Part shown: piece after piece, positions 58,408-64,000 of the stretch
Numbering within the stretch: the stretch's first letter is position 1
Layout: each line of letters opens with the position of its first letter
Origin: Caulobacterales bacterium
GTDB taxonomy: Bacteria; Pseudomonadota; Alphaproteobacteria; Caulobacterales; Caulobacteraceae
Direction: 5' to 3'
Length of the DNA stretch: 64,000 bases
Assembly: GCA_019510435.1 (NCBI GenBank)
Contig: JAEKKJ010000009.1
Span: 186,001-250,000, forward strand
Program-made: the position numbers and the translations under genes
Notes under the pieces: model-generated
The model's database searches: none
What the model was told of the DNA's origin: nothing
What the model saw: only the letters and a program-made list of their open reading frames with translations

Positions 58408-60015
58408 ATGACGAACCCACGCCTCTCCCGCCGCGCGCTTCTGGGCAGCCTCTCCGCCGGCGTCGCCGCGCCCCTGATCCTCAACCTGCTGGCCATCGAG
58501 GACGCCGCGGCCCAGAGCGCCGGCGCCTCGGCCGATTACCGGGCCCTGGTCTGCGTCTTCCTGCAGGGCGGCAACGACTCCAACAACCTGCTGCTGGCCA
58601 CCGATCCGGGCAGCTTCGCCCAGTACTGGACCGCCCGTTTCGCCGGCGCCGAACCCATCGCCATCATGCCGCCCGGCACGCCGCCCGTGCCCATCGGCCA
58701 GGTCTCGTCCGTCACCAAGCGCACGGTGACCACCCCCGACATGCCCGAGCACTGGGGCGGCGCCCTGCCGATCGCCGTCGCCACGCCCCAGCCCGTGCCG
58801 GCCGCCAACAAGGTCCAGGGTGGGCCGGACACCCGCAGCTTCGCCCTGCACCCGATGCTAAGCGGCGTGCAGGGCCTGTTCGCCGCCGGCCGCGCCGCCG
58901 CCATCGCCAATGTCGGCACCCTGCTCGCCCCCCTGACCAAGGCCCAGTACCTCGCCCCCACGGCCGCCGCGCCCGTGCCGCAGCGCCTCTTCTCCCACGC
59001 CGACCAGCAGTCGGCCTGGCAGTCGGGACAGGTGGACGGCTCGGCCACCGGCTGGGGCGGGCTGATGGCCGACACCTTCCAGGCCGCCAATCCCGCGCCG
59101 GCGTTCCAGGCGATCACCACGGCGGGCAACACCGCCTTCCTCTCCGGGGTCTCCACCCGCTCGTTCCGGGTGAACTACGCGAGCGACAAGGCCAGCGCCC
59201 AGACCATCACCCTCGCCGCCCAGAAGGGCCGCTACAACCAGTCGGACAGCTTCCTCGACGAGTTCCGCCTGAACCTGCAGGAGGCCTCCCTCGGCTTCAC
59301 CCAGTCCAGCGACATGGTCATGGACTATGCCGAGGGGGTCGGCCGCTCAATCGGCGGTGCGACCACCTTCGATACGGCGCTCGGCGCGGCGGGCGGGCCC
59401 TACACGAGCGTCCCCAAGCCGCCGGCCTTCACCGACCCGATCAGCGGCAAGGTCGCCGTCAACCCGCTCGCCGGCCAGCTGGAAGCCGTGGTCCAGACCG
59501 CCGCGGCCCACGCCGCCCTCGGCGTCGGGCGGCAGGTGTTCTTCGTCCAGCTGGGCGGCTTCGACACCCACGATGGCGAGAACCCCCGCCAGGGCCTGCT
59601 AATGGCCCAGCTTGACCACGCCCTCGCCTATCTGGACCAGGCGCTCACCGCCGCCGGCCTCTCCGACAAGCTCACCGCCTTCACCGCCTCCGACTTCAAC
59701 CGCACCTTCACCACCAACGGCGACGGCACCGACCACGCCTGGGGCGGCCACCACCTGATCGTCGGTGGCGCGGTCAAGGGCGGCGACGTCTACGGAACCT
59801 ATCCCACCCTCGGCGTCGACAAGGCCGCCAGCGGCGCGACACCCGCCTTCGCCAACCCCGACGCCGCCGGCGCCGCCTTCATCCCCACCACCTCGGTGGA
59901 GACCTACCTGGCGACCATGGCGACCTGGATGGGCGTGACGGACGCCCAGCTGCCGGGGGTGTTCCCACGGCTTGCGGCGTTCCCGGTGCGGAACCTGGGG
60001 TTCATGCGGAGTTGA
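58408..60015 (+). CDS. DUF1501 family Tat-exported protein
   Basis: A 535-residue protein. SRRALLGSLSAGVAAPLILN is a twin-arginine signal. DUF1501 hallmarks are LVCVFLQGGNDSNNLL near the N-terminus (alkaline-phosphatase-like Asp/Asn) and QLGGFDTHDGEN, FTASDFNRTF and DHAWGGHHLIVGGAVKGG later, in line with a sulfatase/phosphatase-like fold. Reaction unknown. It is the second gene of the DUF1800-DUF1501 operon. Confidence 0.9.
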   Translation: MTNPRLSRRALLGSLSAGVAAPLILNLLAIEDAAAQSAGASADYRALVCVFLQGGNDSNNLLLATDPGSFAQYWTARFAGAEPIAIMPPGTPPVPIGQVSSVTKRTVTTPDMPEHWGGALPIAVATPQPVPAANKVQGGPDTRSFALHPMLSGVQGLFAAGRAAAIANVGTLLAPLTKAQYLAPTAAAPVPQRLFSHADQQSAWQSGQVDGSATGWGGLMADTFQAANPAPAFQAITTAGNTAFLSGVSTRSFRVNYASDKASAQTITLAAQKGRYNQSDSFLDEFRLNLQEASLGFTQSSDMVMDYAEGVGRSIGGATTFDTALGAAGGPYTSVPKPPAFTDPISGKVAVNPLAGQLEAVVQTAAAHAALGVGRQVFFVQLGGFDTHDGENPRQGLLMAQLDHALAYLDQALTAAGLSDKLTAFTASDFNRTFTTNGDGTDHAWGGHHLIVGGAVKGGDVYGTYPTLGVDKAASGATPAFANPDAAGAAFIPTTSVETYLATMATWMGVTDAQLPGVFPRLAAFPVRNLGFMRS

Positions 60016-60081
60016 GGCGGGCGGGGGTGGCAGCGCCTTGTCCATGCGCGCCGCCTTCCCATCCTACCCCCACCCCACGCG

Positions 60082-60240
60082 TGTCATCCGGGTTTTCGCC
60101 GCAGGGGAAGACCGGCGCCCAAAGGGGTGCGAGGCGGTGGCGCAGGGCTTGGGCAAGGCGTCGATGCCGGGCCCGCCCGGAACCTCAGAGCGATGGCGGG
60201 ATGGGTCCCGGTCTTCGGCTTCGCCGAAACCGGGATGACA
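60082..60240. repeat. Imperfect palindromic intergenic repeat, family C
   Basis: TGTCATCCGGGTTTTCGCCG (from 60082) and CTTCGCCGAAACCGGGATGA (ending about 60239) are imperfect inverted arms, each followed inwards by GAAGACCGG and its complement. Motifs of the type GTCATCCCGG-TTTCGGCGAAGCC are widespread in alphaproteobacterial gaps. It fills the 239-bp gap between convergent DUF1501 and the flagellar-operon lipoprotein; possibly a terminator. Confidence 0.6.
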
Positions 60241-60254
60241 GGTTTGGGGCAGCG

Positions 60255-60737
60255 TTACGGCCGCGCCCGACACGCCTCCAAGAAATCATGGAACGGCGCG
60301 AAGGCGTTGGGCGTCACTGTGCGGCGCTGGCCGAGCACGACGGTCAGCTCGCCGGTGTCGGCCACGCGGCGCAGGACGGGGTCGTCGGCGTTGAGCGTGA
60401 CCTGGAGGTCGTAGCCGCCGGTTTCCGCGTCAGCCTGGCCGGCGGCGGGGTAGCGGTTCCAGGTCGGGCCGGAGTGGAGTTCGACGACGGCGCCGGCGTC
60501 GGCGGCGGCGCTGACGGCCGTCAGGCGGACGGCGCCCGAGCGGGGCTGGCAGGCGAGGAGCAGGAAGAGGTCGTCGGTGTCGGGGACGCCAAGGGCGAGG
60601 CGAGCGTCGCCACCCTCGCCGTCGGCGCGCACCCAGCTCATGCCAGGGAGATCGTGCGGCCCCACGCTGGCGCAGCCGCCGAGGCTGGCGGCGACCAGCC
60701 CGGCGAGGAACAGCGGGAGCAGGCCGGGTCGGTGCAC
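60255..60737 (-). CDS. Lipoprotein, last gene of the flgF operon
   Basis: A 160-residue protein with a lipobox (LPLFLAGLVAASLGGC). The mature part is a beta-rich domain (DDLFLLLACQPRSGAVRLTA, GYDLQVTLNADDPVLRRVAD) with a C-terminal Phe/Cys-containing helix. No name is certain. Its position, 8 bp after flgH, suggests an envelope role tied to the basal body (inference). GTG start at 60737. Confidence 0.7.
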   Translation of the reverse strand: MHRPGLLPLFLAGLVAASLGGCASVGPHDLPGMSWVRADGEGGDARLALGVPDTDDLFLLLACQPRSGAVRLTAVSAAADAGAVVELHSGPTWNRYPAAGQADAETGGYDLQVTLNADDPVLRRVADTGELTVVLGQRRTVTPNAFAPFHDFLEACRARP

Positions 60738-60745
60738 CGCCCGCC

Positions 60746-61489
60746 TCAGAACGGGTTGAACTTTTCCACCAGCGACTGGCCGGCCGGGGTCTTCTGGACG
60801 CGGGCGATGTCGCCGCGGCCGCCGTAGTTGATGCGGGCTTCGGCGATCTGGGTGTGGCGCACGGTGTTGGAGGAGGAGATATCCTCGGGCCGCACGATGC
60901 CGGCCACGGTCAGCTGGCGCAGGTCGGTGTTGGTGCGCACCTCCTGGGTGCCCTGGATCACCAGGTTGCCGTTGGGCAGGATGCCGGTGACCACCGCGGC
61001 GATGGTCAGGCTGATCTTCTCCGAGCGGTTCACCTGGCCGGCGCCGGCGTTGGAGCTGGTGGAGTTGGTCTCGATGGCGTTGGCGGGATCGTAAGCGCCC
61101 GGCAGAATCTTCCCGAGGGTGGATTCCAGGCCCAGGAAGTGGGGCACGCCGGCCTTGATGCCGGAGGTGCGCGAGCTCTGGGTGGCGTTGGTGGTCTTGG
61201 CGCTGTCGTCGATGTCGATCAGCACGGTCAGGATGTCGCCGGGGCGGCTGGCGCGCTGGTCGATGAAGAACGCGCGCGCGCCCGTGCGCCAGAGCGAGTT
61301 GGCGCTGGCGGGCTGGGGCAGCGGCTCGCGCGAGGAGATCACCGGCTGGGTGATGGGCGCGAGGGCGGCGGGATAGCCCACGGGGGCCAGCTCGGGGCCC
61401 CTCACGGCCTCGGTCACGGTGGAGCAGGCGGCGAGAGGGGCCAAGCCCAGGGCGAGGAGGATGAGGGCGGCGGGGCGGCGCAGGCGCAT
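60746..61489 (-). CDS. flgH: Flagellar L-ring protein FlgH
   Basis: A 247-residue lipoprotein. Signal and lipobox are ILLALGLAPLAAC. SLWRTGARAFFIDQRASRPG, DILTVLIDIDDSAKTTN and NGNLVIQGTQEVRTNTDLRQ are FlgH signatures. It forms the outer-membrane L-ring. AAGGAAG precedes the ATG at 61489. It starts 11 bp after flgA. Confidence 0.95.
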   Translation of the reverse strand: MRLRRPAALILLALGLAPLAACSTVTEAVRGPELAPVGYPAALAPITQPVISSREPLPQPASANSLWRTGARAFFIDQRASRPGDILTVLIDIDDSAKTTNATQSSRTSGIKAGVPHFLGLESTLGKILPGAYDPANAIETNSTSSNAGAGQVNRSEKISLTIAAVVTGILPNGNLVIQGTQEVRTNTDLRQLTVAGIVRPEDISSSNTVRHTQIAEARINYGGRGDIARVQKTPAGQSLVEKFNPF

Positions 61490-61500
61490 GCAGGCTTCCT

Positions 61501-62262
61501 TCAACGGAGCGCGTAACGGGTTGAATTGGACAGCTTCAGCTGCTCGGCCGCAGGGCCGACCGCCGCCTGGCCGGGTCCGGTGACCACGGCCTGGACGACC
61601 TTCTTCGACGTGACGTTCTGCACGTTGATCGTCTCGCCCACCGCGCCGCCCGAGAGGGCCTTGGCCTGGAGGGCGAGGGAGACACCCTCACTGTCGAAGG
61701 TGATGGTTACGATCTCGTTGGCCTTGATCACCTGGACGCCGGCGACGTCATTGCCGGTGATCGTGGCGCCGGCGCGCAGGGCGTGGCGGGCGGCTAGGCC
61801 GACCACGGCGTCGGGGTCGCGGGGGGCGTTGCCGGGGGCGCTCGCGGCCTTGGCCCAGAGCACGTCCTGCGGCTGGACCACCTCGCCGGCGGCGAGGCTG
61901 CGGGCCCAGGTGAGCACGTCGACATTGCCGCGCGAGACGGCGGGCGCGGCCTGGCCGGCGGCGCTGGGGGCTCCCCCGCGGACCACGATCTGGCGCAGGC
62001 CCTCGGCATTGGCCCAGTCGAGGCCGGCGCGGGCCGCGGCCAGGCGCACGGCTTGGGCGCTGAGCATGACCGACTGGCCGGTGCGGGTGGCCACCGGCGT
62101 GCGGGCGGCCGGGCCGGCGCCGTCGAAGATCTCGCCCAGGGTGACGACACCGTCGTCGTCGACGGCGTCGGCCTTGAGGGTGACGGCCGTGCCGGCGAGG
62201 GCCGGCGTGGCGAAGGCGGCGGCGAGCGCAAACAGGGTGGCCAGGCGGGCGAGGCGGCTCAT
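61501..62262 (-). CDS. flgA: Flagellar P-ring assembly chaperone FlgA
   Basis: A 253-residue periplasmic protein. Signal peptide is LARLATLFALAAAFATPALA. The C-terminal SAF domain has VQPQDVLWAKA, GLAARHALRAGATITGNDVA and KANEIVTITFDSEGVSLALQ, then GETINVQNVTSKKVVQAVV. It aids P-ring (FlgI) formation. It is 3 bp from flgG and 11 bp from flgH in the same operon. Confidence 0.9.
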   Translation of the reverse strand: MSRLARLATLFALAAAFATPALAGTAVTLKADAVDDDGVVTLGEIFDGAGPAARTPVATRTGQSVMLSAQAVRLAAARAGLDWANAEGLRQIVVRGGAPSAAGQAAPAVSRGNVDVLTWARSLAAGEVVQPQDVLWAKAASAPGNAPRDPDAVVGLAARHALRAGATITGNDVAGVQVIKANEIVTITFDSEGVSLALQAKALSGGAVGETINVQNVTSKKVVQAVVTGPGQAAVGPAAEQLKLSNSTRYALR

Positions 62263-62265
62263 GGC

Positions 62266-63054
62266 TTACGCCTTCACCTGGTTGGCCGTGGCCAGCATGC
62301 TGTCGGCGGTGGAGATGACCTTGGAGTTCATCTCGTAGGCGCGCTGGGCGACGATCAGGGCGGTGATCTCCGAGACCGGATCGACGTTGGAGGCTTCGGT
62401 GTAGCCCTGCACCAGGGTGCCGACGCCGACCGCGCCGGGCGTGCCGGTGGTGGGGGCGCCGGAGGCGGCCGTCTCTTTCAGGAGGTTGCCGCCCAGGGCC
62501 TGCAGGCCGCCCTCGTTGACGAAGGTGGCGAGCTCCAGGACTCCGACCGTGTTGGGCGCGGTCTGGCCGGCCTGCTGCACCTGGACCTGGCCGGACTTGG
62601 AGACCGTCACCTGGGTGGCGTCGCCCGGGATCGTGATCGCCGGCTGGACCTGGTAGCCGTCCTGGGTGACCAGCTGGCCCTGGTCGTTGATCGCAAAATT
62701 GCCGGCCCGGGTGTAGGCGGTCTCGCCGGTGGGCAGCAGCACCTGGAAGTAGCCGCGGCCGTCGATGGCCATGTCGTACTGGTTGTCGGTGCGGGTCAGG
62801 CTGCCCTGGGTGCCGATCCGGTAGACCGAGCCGGCCTTGACGCCCGCGCCCACCTGGACGCCGGTCGGCACGATGGTGCCCTGGTCGGAGGACTGCGTGC
62901 CGGACGCTTCGAACGTCTGGTAGAGCAGGTCCTGGAACTCGGCGCGCTGCTTCTTGAACGCGACGGTGTTCATGTTGGCGATGTTGTTCGAGATGACCTC
63001 GACGTTCATCTGCTGAGCGGCCATGCCGGTGGCCGCGGTGCGAAGCGCTTGCAT
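62266..63054 (-). CDS. flgG: Flagellar distal rod protein FlgG
   Basis: A 262-residue rod protein. LRTAATGMAAQQMNVEVISN and NNIANMNTVAFKKQRAEFQD form the N-terminal rod motif; AIDGRGYFQVLLPTGETAYT and the C-terminal VSEITALIVAQRAYEMNSKV complete it. It lies 14 bp after flgF. No frameshift is evident. Confidence 0.96.
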   Translation of the reverse strand: MQALRTAATGMAAQQMNVEVISNNIANMNTVAFKKQRAEFQDLLYQTFEASGTQSSDQGTIVPTGVQVGAGVKAGSVYRIGTQGSLTRTDNQYDMAIDGRGYFQVLLPTGETAYTRAGNFAINDQGQLVTQDGYQVQPAITIPGDATQVTVSKSGQVQVQQAGQTAPNTVGVLELATFVNEGGLQALGGNLLKETAASGAPTTGTPGAVGVGTLVQGYTEASNVDPVSEITALIVAQRAYEMNSKVISTADSMLATANQVKA

Positions 63055-63068
63055 CTGTCGCTACCCTC

Positions 63069-63806
63069 TTACTGGACCTTGCCCAGGCGCTGGACAGCGC
63101 GGGCGGAGAGGTCGGCTTGGGAATCCATCATCTTGGCGATCTGTTCGTAGGCGCGGCTCACCTGGATCATGTTGGTGATCTCGATGACCGGCTTGACGTT
63201 CGAGGCCTCGACCATGCCCTGGCGCACCTTGGCGTCGACCGAGGGCTGGGGGGCGAGGTTCGAGGCGTTCTTGAAGAGGTTGTCGCCGTCCTTCTCCAGG
63301 ACGCCGGCGTTGGTGAAGGTGAAGACGCCCACCTTGCCCACCCGGTCGCGGCCCTGGCTCAGCGAGCCGTCGGGGCCGACGGAGACCGGACCCTTCTCGG
63401 CGTCGACGGTGATCTCGCTGCCGCCCTCGTCCAGCACCGCCAGGCCCTGCTGGGTGACCAGCTTGCCGGTGGTGTCCAGGGTGAAGCGGCCATCGCGGGT
63501 GAAGCGCGGACCGTTCGGACCCTGCACCTGGAAGAAGCCCTTGCCGTCGATGGCCATGTCCAGGGGCCCGCCGGTCTCGCTGAGCGCGCCCTGGCCGAAG
63601 TCGCGGGCCACGCCGTTGGAGGCGACGAACTTGACCGGGCTCGGGATGTACTGGGTGGTGGCCGGCGTGCCGAGGTCGGTCTTCTCCATCAGCGACTCCA
63701 CCTTGAAGCCGGTGGTGTCCATGTTGGCGATGTTGTTGGCCACGATGTCCATCTGGCGCTGGAGCACCATCTGGCGGGAGAGACCGACGTAGAGCGTGTT
63801 GTCCAT
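63069..63806 (-). CDS. flgF: Flagellar basal-body rod protein FlgF
   Basis: A 245-residue proximal rod protein starting MDNTLYVGLSRQMVLQRQMD. Other features are VANNIANMDTTGFKVE, DMAIDGKGFFQVQGPNGPRF and, near the C-terminus, VIEITNMIQVSRAYEQIAKM. First gene of the flgF-flgG-flgA-flgH operon. The start at 63806 is 44 bp from the near-consensus sigma-54 promoter; an in-frame longer version to 63866 would run into it and is rejected. Confidence 0.94.
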   Translation of the reverse strand: MDNTLYVGLSRQMVLQRQMDIVANNIANMDTTGFKVESLMEKTDLGTPATTQYIPSPVKFVASNGVARDFGQGALSETGGPLDMAIDGKGFFQVQGPNGPRFTRDGRFTLDTTGKLVTQQGLAVLDEGGSEITVDAEKGPVSVGPDGSLSQGRDRVGKVGVFTFTNAGVLEKDGDNLFKNASNLAPQPSVDAKVRQGMVEASNVKPVIEITNMIQVSRAYEQIAKMMDSQADLSARAVQRLGKVQ

Positions 63807-63849
63807 TAACGGGGGACCTGGTGAGTGCGACGTTTCGGCCCTCAAGGTC

Positions 63850-63866
63850 TGCAAGCTTCGGGCCAA
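63850..63866 (-). promoter_or_regulatory. Sigma-54 promoter of the flgF operon
   Basis: On the minus strand TTGGCCCGAAGCTTGCA matches the YTGGCACGRNNNTTGCW sigma-54 consensus at 16 of 17 positions (C for A in GCAC). GG and GC are in the correct -24/-12 spacing. It is 44 bp from the flgF start codon. Class III flagellar genes of Caulobacter use sigma-54. Confidence 0.85.
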
Positions 63867-63914
63867 CTTAAAAGCCCATAGAAATCAACGAACAAGAAAG
63901 TTAACGCGGGCTCC

Positions 63915-63933
63915 GCGGCGGATTTTGCCGGGC
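63915..63933 (-). promoter_or_regulatory. Possible FlbD (ftr-type) enhancer site
   Basis: On the minus strand GCCCGGCAAAATCCGCCGC resembles the recalled ftr element core (CCCGGCAAAA plus GC-rich flank) bound by FlbD. It lies about 85 bp upstream of the predicted start of transcription, near the usual -100 position. The exact consensus is from memory, so the call is tentative. The rest of the upstream DNA to 64000 contains TTAA motifs and no gene. Confidence 0.45.
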
Positions 63934-64000
63934 AGGAATCAGGCCCGTTAGGAATCGTTAAAAACCGCTTCTTAACCAAAGCCGCGCATCTGTGGGCAGG

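Noticed and set aside
56404-58851. Long open frame (over 800 codons) opposite the DUF1800 gene.
   Set aside because: The product is Gly/Arg-rich and has no motif, while the other strand encodes DUF1800 with clear signatures.
63960-63977. TTAA pair before flgF as a CtrA box.
   Set aside because: The spacing is 10 bp, not 7; the operon has a sigma-54 promoter instead.
1-64000. CRISPR arrays, tRNA or rRNA genes, insertion sequences, phage genes.
   Set aside because: No regular spaced repeats, cloverleaf-like segments, transposase or integrase motifs were found by eye.

Overview
The window is high-GC, tightly packed alphaproteobacterial DNA, most likely a Caulobacterales chromosome (Phenylobacterium or a close relative). 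The strongest evidence is a fliQ-fliR-flhB-cckA cluster that, from memory, matches the Caulobacter crescentus order. The CckA-type kinase has its phospho-His and phospho-Asp both displaced by 13 residues from Caulobacter H322 and D623. Other pointers are a CtrA-family regulator, UrcA, a large TonB-dependent receptor, BlaI/M56 pairs and a near-consensus sigma-54 flagellar promoter. No tRNA, rRNA, CRISPR array, insertion sequence or phage gene was seen.

Layout. 1-4.2 kb holds signalling genes: the tail of a receiver protein, a soluble hybrid kinase, an AraC regulator, a CtrA paralogue, and a histidine phosphoacceptor-receiver protein that has no ATPase domain. 4.2-14.4 kb is catabolic: acyl-CoA dehydrogenase, TauD-like dioxygenase, acetamidase, TonB receptor, UrcA, a Rieske oxygenase with an NTF2-like partner, and an APC transporter. 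14.5-16.7 kb is a BlaI repressor with two M56 antirepressor-like proteases and three candidate operators. 16.8-31.5 kb is mixed: amidohydrolase, LOG protein, double cold-shock protein, PI-PLC-like protein, Nudix, EAL protein, EF-G-like GTPase, glyoxalase, GST, and a membrane LytTR regulator divergent from a DUF2306 gene. 31.7-37.2 kb is an operon of three DUF885 paralogues. 37.4-45.8 kb holds an M20 peptidase, flavoprotein, PhyH dioxygenase, dienelactone hydrolase, SDR, a pentad-repeat mini-protein, two TPR glycosyltransferase-like genes and an ArsR/SRPBCC pair.

45.8-64 kb is mainly flagellar and cell-cycle genes: fliQ-fliR-flhB-cckA, flgB-flgC-fliE divergent from fliO-fliP, and flgF-flgG-flgA-flgH plus a lipoprotein gene. 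Between them lie a PEP-CTERM protein, a glycine-betaine-type ABC transporter and a DUF1800/DUF1501 pair. CtrA-type TTAA motifs sit upstream of two flagellar operons, and a sigma-54 promoter with a possible FlbD-type site precedes flgF, which fits the Caulobacter class II/III flagellar hierarchy. As read here, flgB carries a +1 frameshift.

Genes are dense, with many 1-4 nt overlaps (TGATG, ATGA, GTGA). Several intergenic gaps carry palindromic repeats of at least three families. Functions are assigned from motifs and remembered family features only; no database search was run.
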